The notes under the pieces: model-generated
What the model saw: the letters and a program-made list of their open reading frames with translations, nothing else
Databases searched by the model: none
What the model was told of the DNA's origin: nothing
Position numbers and translations under genes: made by a program
Shown: positions 7,429 to 15,838 of the stretch, piece by piece
How positions within the stretch are numbered: the first letter of the stretch is position 1
Layout of the letters: every line of letters begins with the position of its first letter
Source of the DNA: Prevotella sp. UBA2739
GTDB taxonomy: Bacteria > Bacteroidota > Bacteroidia > Bacteroidales > Bacteroidaceae
DNA length: 28,172 nucleotides
Reading direction: 5' to 3'
Assembly: GCA_002353525.1 (NCBI GenBank)
Contig: DEJV01000058.1
Coordinates: forward strand, 18,644-46,815

Positions 7429-9951
7429 TCACATCACAACCTCTACCTCGTGTTTCCCGTCTGTGTAGGGTATCAGGTTGCCCTCCACCGCCTGTCCGTC
7501 GACGGTCATGCTGGTCACGCCTTTCTGCCGGCCATGAGGATTCTTCACCTGAATCTCATATTCTGCATCACGGAACTTGCGGACCACCGTATATTCCTTG
7601 GCTGTCTGAGGCAGGCACGGGTCAATCTGCAGCCCGTCATATTGCGGTTTCACACCTAATATATATTGCGAGACGGTCAACCACATCCAGGCTGCCGTAC
7701 CCGTGAGCCACGAGTTCTTGCCCTCGCCGGGACGGGCAGCATCCTTGCCTGCCACCATCTGGCAATTCACGTAAGGCTCCACCTTATGCAGCGTCTGGTA
7801 TTTCTCCTCCACATACGACGGCAGAATCTTCGCATAATGTGCCCATGCGTCGTCGCCACGTCCAGCCAGTGTCTCGCCGATAATCACCCAGGGATTGTTG
7901 TGGCAGAAGATGCCGGCGTTCTCCTTGTAGCCTTCAGGATAGCTGGATATCTCGCCATACTCATAAATATACTTGGTAAATGCCGGATTATTCAGCACAA
8001 TGCCATGCTCGCACTCCAGGTATTTCTTCACCGAGTCAAGGCTCTTGGCCACCATACCCTCGTCGGCACCAATCTCGGCCATAGTGCACCAGCCCTGGCT
8101 CTCAATGAATATCTTGCCCTCCTCACACTCTTTCGAACCTATCTTACGTCCAAAATAGTCGTAGGCACGCAGATACCACTCGCCATCCCAGCCGTCGCGC
8201 TTCACCGCCTCGGTCATGGCGTCTACGGCAGCCTGCATGCGGTCGGCCTCTGCGGTGTATTTTGCAACAGCATCACCACATGCCGAAGCGGCAAGTTTTC
8301 TGCACAAAGCCACATACTCCTTTCCTGTCACCACAAACAGTCCGGCAATCATCAGGCTCTCAGCTTTCGAACCCTCACTCTTGTTCTCGGTAGTCTGGAA
8401 ACTCTCGTTAGGATCCCATGAGAAGCAGTTCAGATTCAGACAGTCGTTCCAATCGGCACGACCGATGAGGGGCAGCTTGTGCGGTCCCAAGTTCTCTATC
8501 ACATGGTTCATCGACACCTTCAGGTGCTCAAACAGCGTCACCTCTGTGCCCGGCTGATTATCAAACGGCACCATCTCTTCGAGGATGGAGAAGTCGCCCG
8601 TCTCCTTCAGATAAGCCACCGTTCCGAAGATGAGCCAGCAGGGATCGTCATTGAATCCGCCACCGATGTCGTTGTTGCCCCGTTTGGTCAGCGGCTGGTA
8701 CTGATGATAGCAGCCACCGTCGGCAAACTGTGTCGAGGCAATGTCGATGATGCGCTGGCGTGCACGGCTGGGAATCTGATGAACAAATCCCACCAAGTCC
8801 TGGTTACTGTCGCGGAAACCCATGCCGCGGCCGATGCCACTCTCAAAGAAAGAGGCCGAGCGCGAGAAGTTAAAGGTCACCATGCACTGGTATTGGTTCC
8901 AGATGTTCACCATGCGGTCGAGCTTGTCGTTGCCCGTACGCACACTGTAGATGCTGAGCAGGTCGTTCCAATAAGCCTGCAGCTCGGCAAAAGCCTTATC
9001 CACTTTCTCCGTGGTGTTTAGCCGTTCAATGGTGGCATGAGCATTCTCCTTATTGATGACCTGCGGGGCGACAAACTTCTCCGCCTGCTCGTTCTCCACA
9101 TATCCCAACAAGAAGACAAAGTCTTTCTCCTCGCCCGGCTGCAGTTCCACCTCTATATAATGGGAGGCAATAGGGCTCCATCCGTGGGCATGGCTGTTGC
9201 GCGGACGCCCTTCCACGACGGCCTGCGGCTCGTTGAAGCCGTTGTAAAGGCCCATGAACGACTCACGGTCGGTGTCGTAGCCTTGTATCTCGGTGTTCAC
9301 ATGATAGAAAGCATAATGGTTGCGGCGCTCGCGGTATTCCGTCTTATGATAAATGGTCGAACCCTCAATCTCCACCTCGCCGGTAGAGAAGTTGCGCTGG
9401 AAGTTCTCCATGTCGGTGGCGGCATTCCACAGACACCACTCCTCCATCGAGAACAACTTCAGGTGCTTCACATTCTTCGAAAGATTCCTCAGCGTCAGTT
9501 TCTGCACCTCGGCCCATGTCTTCAGCGGAACAAAGAACAATACCGAGCACTCCACATCGTTCTTTCTGCCGGTGATGCGCGTGTAGCCCATGCCATGGCG
9601 GCACTCATAGAAGTCGAGCGGTGTCTTCGTTGGTTTCCACCCTGGCGACCAAACAGGTCCCATATCGTCATGCAACTCTCCTGCATGAGCAGCCTCATCG
9701 CTGTTGGCTACATACTCACGGATGTAGAAGTACCGTCCTCCATTGTCCATCGGTACACCATTATAGCGATAGCGGGTGATGCGGCGGAACTTGGCATCTT
9801 TATAGAACGAATAGCCTCCTGCCGTGTTGGAAATCAACGAGAAGAAATCCTCATTGCCCAGATAATTGATCCATGGCCATGGTGTTTGCGGGTCGGTGAT
9901 GACATATTCACGACGTGCGTCGTCGAAATGACCGTATTTTTTATTTTCCAT
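7429..9951 (-). CDS. GH94 cellobiose phosphorylase
   Basis: Cytoplasmic inverting phosphorylase that splits cellobiose with phosphate into glucose 1-phosphate and glucose, saving one ATP per disaccharide. The 840 residues follow Cellvibrio gilvus cellobiose phosphorylase from end to end: YGHFDDARREYVIT at the start, WPWINYLGNEDFFSL, CLWNAATDMENFQRN, SASFFESGIGRGMGFRDSNQ (364-383), QYQPLTKRGNNDIGGGFNDD, GRADWNDCLNLNCFS (497-511, the motif holding the catalytic Asp), and GIFCHNNPWVIIGE and KNSWLTGTAAW near the end. This pattern favours cellobiose over chitobiose phosphorylase. A stretch at about 79-98 (EYVANSDEAAHAGELHDDMG) appears inserted relative to C. gilvus. I chose the ATG at 9949-9951: an in-frame ATG at 9990 would leave only a few bases after the predicted promoter. 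It is divergent from the susC operon. Confidence 0.94.
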   Translation of the reverse strand: MENKKYGHFDDARREYVITDPQTPWPWINYLGNEDFFSLISNTAGGYSFYKDAKFRRITRYRYNGVPMDNGGRYFYIREYVANSDEAAHAGELHDDMGPVWSPGWKPTKTPLDFYECRHGMGYTRITGRKNDVECSVLFFVPLKTWAEVQKLTLRNLSKNVKHLKLFSMEEWCLWNAATDMENFQRNFSTGEVEIEGSTIYHKTEYRERRNHYAFYHVNTEIQGYDTDRESFMGLYNGFNEPQAVVEGRPRNSHAHGWSPIASHYIEVELQPGEEKDFVFLLGYVENEQAEKFVAPQVINKENAHATIERLNTTEKVDKAFAELQAYWNDLLSIYSVRTGNDKLDRMVNIWNQYQCMVTFNFSRSASFFESGIGRGMGFRDSNQDLVGFVHQIPSRARQRIIDIASTQFADGGCYHQYQPLTKRGNNDIGGGFNDDPCWLIFGTVAYLKETGDFSILEEMVPFDNQPGTEVTLFEHLKVSMNHVIENLGPHKLPLIGRADWNDCLNLNCFSWDPNESFQTTENKSEGSKAESLMIAGLFVVTGKEYVALCRKLAASACGDAVAKYTAEADRMQAAVDAMTEAVKRDGWDGEWYLRAYDYFGRKIGSKECEEGKIFIESQGWCTMAEIGADEGMVAKSLDSVKKYLECEHGIVLNNPAFTKYIYEYGEISSYPEGYKENAGIFCHNNPWVIIGETLAGRGDDAWAHYAKILPSYVEEKYQTLHKVEPYVNCQMVAGKDAARPGEGKNSWLTGTAAWMWLTVSQYILGVKPQYDGLQIDPCLPQTAKEYTVVRKFRDAEYEIQVKNPHGRQKGVTSMTVDGQAVEGNLIPYTDGKHEVEVVM

Positions 9952-10002
9952 TGTTTCTTTTTCTACTATTTGTTTGTTGTTGAATCTCATTCAAGTCAGT
10001 TG

Positions 10003-10010
10003 CAAAGATA
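10003..10010 (-). promoter_or_regulatory. Predicted -7 box for cellobiose phosphorylase
   Basis: Minus strand reads TATCTTTG, the commonest form of the Bacteroidetes -7 box. Transcription would begin near 9996, giving a leader of about 45 nt to the ATG at 9951. No clear -33 element is visible. Confidence 0.6.
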
Positions 10011-10116
10011 ATGAAATTAAAACGGAATATAGAAAAATGCATAAAAAAACTACGCAAATCATTGCAAACCCTCTCCGTATGAATTGTAAACACAAATGAT
10101 GACTAACGTAAAGTCG

Positions 10117-10212
10117 AGTCAACATATAATAAAAACAACTTTCACATGACTCAACCCTTATCGTGAGTAAGCCAATAAATAGTCAACCCGTATCGTAAAT
10201 AAGGCTATAAGC
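10117..10212. repeat. Degenerate 32-bp tandem repeats
   Basis: AGTCAAC, ACTCAAC and AGTCAAC begin at 10117, 10149 and 10181, exactly 32 bp apart. The second and third units (10149-10180, 10181-10212) match at about three quarters of positions, including CAACCC.TATCGT and TAAG.C.ATAA; the first matches only at its start. The period is close to three helical turns. Confidence 0.6.
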
Positions 10213-10258
10213 AGTTTGCTAAAATCGTTAATCCACAACTTAAAAACTGTTAAATCTC

Positions 10259-10289
10259 AGTACCAAAATCAAGTCCGGGTTTTGGTACT
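10259..10289. repeat. 10-bp perfect inverted repeat leading the palindrome array
   Basis: AGTACCAAAA (10259-10268) and TTTTGGTACT (10280-10289) are perfect inverse complements around an 11-base spacer. The arms share the TACCAA/TTGGTA core of the array that starts five bases later, so it looks like a wider-spaced first member. Confidence 0.7.
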
Positions 10290-10293
10290 GCCA

Positions 10294-10460
10294 GTACCAA
10301 GCGTTGGTACGCACGCTACCAAGCATCGGTAGGCAGGCTACCAAGCATTGGTAGGCAGGCTACCAGTCATTGGTACGCACGCTACCAAACATCGGTACGG
10401 CTACAAAGCATTTGTACGAACGCTACAAAGCATCTGTACTGACGCTACAAAGCATTTGTA
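10294..10460. repeat. Eight-copy array of 15-17 bp palindromes, 22-bp period
   Basis: Palindromes with a 3-base centre start (at the TAC) at 10295, 10317, 10339, 10361, 10383, 10402, 10424 and 10446: a 22-bp step throughout except one 19-bp step. The first five are of the form TACCAA-gca-TTGGTA, the last three TACAAA-gca-TTTGTA. The bases between palindromes are a short G/C-rich linker (CGCACGC, GGCAGGC, CGAACGC or TGACGC). Copies 1, 3, 6 and 8 are perfect palindromes; copies 2, 4, 5 and 7 each carry a mismatch. It lies about 200 bp upstream of the susC promoter. Confidence 0.85.
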
Positions 10461-10652
10461 TGGTTTTGTCTACACTCCTTTACTCCTACACTCCCAAAAA
10501 CTATTGCCTGAAACTCCTAATCTACAAAAGTTGTTGGACATATACGAGACTTGAAATGACATATATAAATAGGTATAGAACACTAAAATAGCTAGAAACC
10601 ACGGGAAATGTGTTAAAAAACACTTTAAAACGAATTTTTTATAATTTTATGC

Positions 10653-10683
10653 TTGCAAATGTTAAGAATAATGCATATATTTG
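10653..10683 (+). promoter_or_regulatory. Predicted promoter of the susC-susD operon
   Basis: TATATTTG at 10676-10683 matches TAnnTTTG, with TTG at 10653-10655, 20 bp upstream, as a -33 element. Transcription would start near 10690 and give a leader of about 115 nt, long compared with the other genes of the window. Confidence 0.6.
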
Positions 10684-10805
10684 CAAAACAAACCAATCAA
10701 AATTTCATAACTCTCTTATTGCGGAGCTATGCTTACTGGACTTACTGAGAACACACGTAGAAACAATCAGTCTAACTTAAACAATAACTAAAAACCAGAG
10801 AGATT

Positions 10806-13800
10806 ATGAAGAAAAAATTATGTTTAATTTTCGCCAGTTTGTTCCTGTTTGTTGGAATGGCAACGGCTCAGATCAAGGTTACTGGTAAAGTTGTCGCGTT
10901 CGACGACGGCGAGCCTATCATGGGCGCAACCGTGCAACTGAAAGGTGATAACAAAGTTGGTACGGTAACCGATGGTGGAGGTAATTTCACCATCACCGTT
11001 CCCAATCGAAACTCTATCCTGCGTTTCACATACATTGGCATGATGCCACACGAGGAAGTGGCTAAGCCCACCATGCTTGTACGCCTGCAGGACAATCCCA
11101 ACGACCTTAATGAAGTGATTGTGGTTGCCTATGGTACACAGAAAAAAACCTCATTAACGGGAAGTATTCAGGAAGTAAAGAGTGAAGAGATTGCTCTTCG
11201 ACCTACATCTTCTGTCGCTTCTGCATTAGAAGGAATGGTGAGCGGTGTTCAAGTGAACAGCACTTATGGCTCGCCTGGAGAAGATCCCAGCATACGCATA
11301 CGTGGTATTGGAACCGTCAACGGCTCATCCAGTCCACTATATGTAATCGACGGTGTTCCTTACGGAGGAAACATCTCCGACTTGAACCCCGCCGATATCG
11401 AGTCAATGTCTGTGCTGAAAGACGCCGCCTCGGCAGCTCTTTACGGTAACCGTGCCTCAAACGGTGTGATTCTGATAACCACAAAGAAAGGCAAACAAGG
11501 ACGCCTTAACGTGAGCCTCGACATCAAACAAGGAACTTACAGCCGTGGTATTAAAGAATATGATCGAGTCAACGCCATCGAATTTATGGGCGTTGAGTGG
11601 CAGAACTTGAAGAACTATCGCATGTCTAACAAAAACGAGGATTTAGCAACGGCTATGGCTTATGCCAGTTCCAAACTCATTGACGATCGCCTATACGTCA
11701 ATCCGTTTGATGTTGCAGACGAAGAACTTTTCGATGCCGATGGTCATTTTAACAGCAACGCACACATGCGCAGTGGCTATCTTGACGATCTAGACTGGTA
11801 CGACCAAGCGTTGCGTCACGGCTACCGTCAAGAATACAACGTCAGTGCAAACGGTGCAAACGAACGAGCAGACTATTTGTTTTCGTTAGGATATCTAGAT
11901 GAGAACGGCTACCTGAAAAACTCGGGATTCGACCGTCTCTCGGCTCGTGTTTCTGCCAATGTGCAACCGAAAAAATGGCTCAAGCTTGGCATGAACCTAT
12001 CGGCGACTCACCAGAATTTCAATAATACGAATGGTAACTCCGATGGTGGCTATACCAATGCATTCATGTATTGCCGTAACATAGCCCCCATCTATCCGGT
12101 TCATCTTCATGACGTAACCACAGGCGAGTATATCCTCGACAAATACGGAAACAAGCAGTACGACCCTGGATATTACACCGACGCATCAGGCAATGAGCAA
12201 GACACTCGAGGACAGTATGTTGATCGCCATGTAATATGGGAAAACGAACTCAACTATGACAAAACCGTGCGTAATACGCTGAACGGTATAGCTTATGCGG
12301 ACATTATTCTGCCATACAATTTTACCTTCACACTAAAAGGTAATCTTAATGTGCGCAACAACAACAACTACACCTATAACAGTGCCATTATTGGCGATGG
12401 CAAAGGAAATCATGGCCGAGCTAAGAGAGTAGACACTCGCTATAAAAACTACACATTCCAACAGCAATTGCATTGGAACCACGAATATGGTGTTCACTCG
12501 CTAGATGCATTACTAGCTCATGAGAACTACTATTACACCTACAACTACATGTATGGCTATAAAACCAACGAGGCACTTGAGGGTAAAGGTTATATGCGCA
12601 ATTTTACAGACATCAGCAGCCTCTATGACTATAACGACAACTACCGCACAGAGTCATACCTGGGTCGTGTACGCTATGGATATGACAACCGATACAATGC
12701 CGAGTTCTCGTTCCGCCGTGATGGTTCTTCACGCTTTGAAAAAAGCCATCGCTGGGGTAACTTCTGGTCTGTAGGTGCCAACTGGGTTATCTCCAATGAG
12801 GGATTCATGAAAAAGTATGACTGGGTGGACTACCTGAAACTGCGTGCTGACTATGGTGAAGTGGGTAATGATGCAGGTGCTGGTTACTACGGCTACATGT
12901 CTTTATTCCAATCCAATCAAAATGCCAACAATGGAGCTTACTACGTTAGCCAATATCCCAACGAGGATCTGAAGTGGGAAACCGGACAGTCATGGGGAGT
13001 AGCTATTGATGCCCGGCTGTTCAACCGTTGGAACTTCAGTATCGAATATTTTGACAAACGTAACAAAGACTTGCTTTTCGATGTCTACCATCCATTGTCT
13101 GCTGGTGCAACAACAACATCTAGTGCACAGTCGGTAACAACGATGAACATAGGAACAATTTCTAACCGCGGTCTGGAAATCAGTACAGATGTCGACATCA
13201 TTCGCAATAAAGACTGGAAGGTAAATGTAGGTACAGAGTTTACATTGCTGAAAAACAAAGTGACCAAACTACCCGAACAAAACAAGGACGGTATTATTGA
13301 CGGAACCAAGAAAATCATGGAAGGAAAAGACCGTTATGCATTCTTTGTTTACACCTTCGAAGGTATCGACTCCTATAATGGAAACAGCCTCTATAAGTTT
13401 AACGATGATGAATACTACTTTGAAGAGAACGGCGTTACCTATGGTAACGATAAAAATGGATCAAAGATTACCGGATCTAACCTTGATCTTGTAACCGTTA
13501 TTGACGGAGTACCCTATTCTTACCGAACCACCTATGCAAAAAAGGAATACCATGGCTCAGCCATTCCTGATGTGTATGGCAGCTTCCACTTCTCTGTATC
13601 ATGGAAATCCCTTTCTTTGAGTACACTCTTCACCTATCAGCTAGGAGGAAAAGTGATGGACTACAACTATCAGTCACTCATGCAGACTGGCAGCAGCCCA
13701 CACTCTTATCACAAAGATATACTCAACTCTTGGACAACTGATCAGCAAACCGTCGACGCTGACGGGAATCCTATTCATCAGCTGATTGCCGGTGGAACAC

Positions 13801-14087
13801 CTCGCCAGGACTACAATCTTAGTTCGTACAACAACGCAACTTCATCACGGTGGCTCACTAATGCTAGTTACTTGGTTCTAAAGAACCTTACACTTAGTTA
13901 TCAGCTACCCAAGAATCTTGTACACAAGATAGACCTCGATGGCATCGGCCTGACACTCAGTTTCGAGAATCTCTTCACTTGCACAAAGCGCCTGGGCATG
14001 AACCCACAGCAGAGTTTCTCAGGAACACAGTATAACTATCTGGTTACCCCACGAGTTATTTCTATGGGAATCAATGTTAAGTTTTAA
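10806..14087 (+). CDS. SusC/RagA-family TonB-dependent outer-membrane transporter
   Basis: Outer-membrane beta-barrel that imports glycans or other large nutrients using TonB energy, with SusD as its lid. The 1093 residues show a signal peptide (MKKKLC... ending GMATA, then QIKV), a carboxypeptidase-regulatory-like domain (about 23-98, VTGKVVAFDDGEPIMGATVQ), a TonB-box region NEVIVVAYGTQKK (102-114) and the plug (about 113-225, with PSIRIRGIGTVNGSSSPLYV and ASAALYGNRASNGVILITTK). The barrel ends in the aromatic GINVKF typical of outer-membrane proteins. The susD partner starts 21 bases after its stop, so they form one operon. The ligand cannot be read from the sequence; the divergent cellobiose phosphorylase makes a beta-glucan conceivable, but this is weak. 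No sigma/anti-sigma or hybrid two-component gene is adjacent. Confidence 0.95.
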   Translation: MKKKLCLIFASLFLFVGMATAQIKVTGKVVAFDDGEPIMGATVQLKGDNKVGTVTDGGGNFTITVPNRNSILRFTYIGMMPHEEVAKPTMLVRLQDNPNDLNEVIVVAYGTQKKTSLTGSIQEVKSEEIALRPTSSVASALEGMVSGVQVNSTYGSPGEDPSIRIRGIGTVNGSSSPLYVIDGVPYGGNISDLNPADIESMSVLKDAASAALYGNRASNGVILITTKKGKQGRLNVSLDIKQGTYSRGIKEYDRVNAIEFMGVEWQNLKNYRMSNKNEDLATAMAYASSKLIDDRLYVNPFDVADEELFDADGHFNSNAHMRSGYLDDLDWYDQALRHGYRQEYNVSANGANERADYLFSLGYLDENGYLKNSGFDRLSARVSANVQPKKWLKLGMNLSATHQNFNNTNGNSDGGYTNAFMYCRNIAPIYPVHLHDVTTGEYILDKYGNKQYDPGYYTDASGNEQDTRGQYVDRHVIWENELNYDKTVRNTLNGIAYADIILPYNFTFTLKGNLNVRNNNNYTYNSAIIGDGKGNHGRAKRVDTRYKNYTFQQQLHWNHEYGVHSLDALLAHENYYYTYNYMYGYKTNEALEGKGYMRNFTDISSLYDYNDNYRTESYLGRVRYGYDNRYNAEFSFRRDGSSRFEKSHRWGNFWSVGANWVISNEGFMKKYDWVDYLKLRADYGEVGNDAGAGYYGYMSLFQSNQNANNGAYYVSQYPNEDLKWETGQSWGVAIDARLFNRWNFSIEYFDKRNKDLLFDVYHPLSAGATTTSSAQSVTTMNIGTISNRGLEISTDVDIIRNKDWKVNVGTEFTLLKNKVTKLPEQNKDGIIDGTKKIMEGKDRYAFFVYTFEGIDSYNGNSLYKFNDDEYYFEENGVTYGNDKNGSKITGSNLDLVTVIDGVPYSYRTTYAKKEYHGSAIPDVYGSFHFSVSWKSLSLSTLFTYQLGGKVMDYNYQSLMQTGSSPHSYHKDILNSWTTDQQTVDADGNPIHQLIAGGTPRQDYNLSSYNNATSSRWLTNASYLVLKNLTLSYQLPKNLVHKIDLDGIGLTLSFENLFTCTKRLGMNPQQSFSGTQYNYLVTPRVISMGINVKF

Positions 14088-14107
14088 ACACTAAAAAATC
14101 AGCAATT

Positions 14108-15676
14108 ATGAAAAAATATATCATCATCTTGTCGATGGCACTTGCTGCCGCAGCATGTAGTAGCGACTATTTGGACACAGAACCCCAGGATGAGACACAG
14201 TCGCAAACCATTCTATCGAATACCCAGAACCTAGGTATCGTCATTAATGGTATCAGTCGAATGATGACCACACAGTATCTGGGCTCCCAGGGATTTAATG
14301 GTGAGGGAACTATCAAGACTTGGTACGGTAATTATCCTGGAAACGATTTTCAGAAATGCAATCTAACAGGATGGTCTAATATCATTAACCATACATACCA
14401 TCAACTTCGTTCTTCCTCTTATACCTACTACCCTTGGTATTACTATTATAAAGTAATTGGCAATGCCAACCGTGTAATTACCCATGCCGACGATGCTGAA
14501 GGCCCCGACGACGAAAAAGCTTTTCTGAAAGCGCAAGCGCTCACTTACCGCGCCTACGCCTATCTCATGCTCTCACAGCTGTATTGCCACCGTTGGTCTG
14601 ATGATCATGGCAACACAGAAGGACTTGTACTTCGACTTGACGAATCGACGGGTGATTGTCCGCTCTCTACACTCGCACAAACCTATGAGCAGATTTACAA
14701 AGACCTAGACGAAGCTATCAGCCTTTACCAAAAGAGCGGTTTAGATCGTGACGAAGATGAGTTCTATAAACCAAACATCAATGTCGCTTATGCTGTATAT
14801 GCGCGGGCTGCCATTACCCGTGAGGATTGGGCCAATGCAGCCAAATACGCAGCCCTTGCGCGAAAGGGACACGAGCTGATGACCAATGAGCAATATGCTG
14901 GTGGCATGCATACTCCAAACAACGAGTGGATTTTCGGTGTATATGAGGCTAGTGACCAAACTCTTCATTACTATAGTTTCTTTGCCTATCAGGGTTCCAA
15001 CTCCAGTGCAAGCATCTGTCGAAACTATCCTTGCGCCATCAGTAAAGAGCTCATAGACCAGATTCCAGCTACGGATGTCCGTAGAAATCTTTTCCTCGTA
15101 CCTTCTGAGGCAGAACTAAAAGAATGTAACTCAGCAGGAAGAAGCACTAAGAAACTAAAAACACGAGCATTCAAGGAATATGGAAATAAGCTCTATTCTA
15201 CATCTTACGTCTTTGCTTATATGCAGTTTAAACTGACAGCCGACTTTATGCCTGGCGGCGGTTCTTTCCCACTCTTCCGCTCAGCAGAGATGTACTATAT
15301 TGAGGCCGAGGCTGACTGCCATTTGGGCAAAGATGCCGAAGCACAGAAATTATTGTTCGAGGCCAACCAAGAACGTGACCCAGAACTTAAAAAATCGGAA
15401 AAGACTGGTGCAGACTTGCTAACAGAAGTTAAGCTTTATCGTCGATTTGACCTTTGGGGCGAAGGTTATGATTGGTTCGACTATAAACGTTGGGGACAAC
15501 CCATCAACCGTAAGGCTCTCAACGTGAAGAAAGGACTTGAAAGTCCAGGTAGTTTCCATTCTTCTTTCGCAAAAGTTATCAACCCTGAAGATCAGAATGA
15601 CTGGACATGGATGATCCCTGAAAAAGAAACTGACTATAACGGAGCTTTCAAAAACGGCGATTCTACAGAAGACTAA
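14108..15676 (+). CDS. SusD/RagB-family surface nutrient-binding lipoprotein
   Basis: Surface lipoprotein that binds the substrate and caps the SusC barrel. The 522 residues begin with a lipoprotein signal (MKKYIIILSMALAAAAC, lipidated C17) followed by SSDYLDTEP, a classical SusD start. A helical TPR-like core follows (KAFLKAQALTYRAYAYLMLS about 137-156), then the SusD C-terminal pattern FRSAEMYYIEAEADCHLGKD and LYRRFDLWGEGYDWFDYKRWG. It ends normally and is followed by a strong terminator. Thus the operon appears to contain only susC and susD; any enzymes would have to be encoded elsewhere. The binding residues are too variable in this family to predict the ligand. Confidence 0.94.
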   Translation: MKKYIIILSMALAAAACSSDYLDTEPQDETQSQTILSNTQNLGIVINGISRMMTTQYLGSQGFNGEGTIKTWYGNYPGNDFQKCNLTGWSNIINHTYHQLRSSSYTYYPWYYYYKVIGNANRVITHADDAEGPDDEKAFLKAQALTYRAYAYLMLSQLYCHRWSDDHGNTEGLVLRLDESTGDCPLSTLAQTYEQIYKDLDEAISLYQKSGLDRDEDEFYKPNINVAYAVYARAAITREDWANAAKYAALARKGHELMTNEQYAGGMHTPNNEWIFGVYEASDQTLHYYSFFAYQGSNSSASICRNYPCAISKELIDQIPATDVRRNLFLVPSEAELKECNSAGRSTKKLKTRAFKEYGNKLYSTSYVFAYMQFKLTADFMPGGGSFPLFRSAEMYYIEAEADCHLGKDAEAQKLLFEANQERDPELKKSEKTGADLLTEVKLYRRFDLWGEGYDWFDYKRWGQPINRKALNVKKGLESPGSFHSSFAKVINPEDQNDWTWMIPEKETDYNGAFKNGDSTED

Positions 15677-15714
15677 TCGGAACCTCTCTCTAAAAAATAG
15701 TTAGTTATCTACTC

Positions 15715-15751
15715 AAGATGGTGTGCTCGTGATGAGTACACCATCTTTTTT
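15715..15751 (+). terminator. Intrinsic terminator of the susC-susD operon
   Basis: AAGATGGTGT (15715-15724) pairs with ACACCATCTT (15738-15747), and the stem continues through a G-T pair and CTC/GAG around a 5-base loop. A run of six T residues (15746-15751) follows. It lies 39 bases after the susD stop. Confidence 0.9.
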
Positions 15752-15780
15752 GTTACCGAGAAAGTTTTTCATTTGATTTG

Positions 15781-15811
15781 CTTGCAGATTGTTTGAATTA
15801 TTGTATCTTTG
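15781..15811 (+). promoter_or_regulatory. Predicted promoter of the PP2C phosphatase gene
   Basis: TATCTTTG at 15804-15811 with TTG at 15782-15784, 19 bp upstream. Transcription from about 15818 excludes the upstream TTG codon at 15809 as a start and supports the ATG at 15839. Confidence 0.65.
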
Positions 15812-15838
15812 CATGCAGAAGTAGAAGAACAGCCTAGC

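Larger units (their letters stand above)
10012..10805. other. 800-bp non-coding region between divergent GH94 and susC genes
   Basis: No credible gene is seen here. It holds 32-bp spaced AGTCAAC repeats (10117-10212), an isolated inverted repeat (10259-10289), an array of short palindromes with 22-bp period (10294-10460), an A/T-rich stretch without recognisable features (10461-10650), the susC promoter (10653-10683) and a leader of roughly 115 nt before susC. I recognise no riboswitch in the leader. Confidence 0.75.

Noticed and set aside
9037..10011. 324-codon open frame opposite cellobiose phosphorylase
   Set aside because: Antisense shadow of a strongly conserved GH94 gene; it also runs through that gene's promoter.
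10294..10460. CRISPR array
   Set aside because: The period is only 22 bp, the linkers between palindromes are 5-8 bases and nearly alike, there are no unique spacers and no cas genes.
10348..10591. Open frames of 68-73 codons running through the palindrome array
   Set aside because: They are created by the repeat itself (period 22 cycles the frames), have no recognisable domain, no promoter box and repetitive composition.
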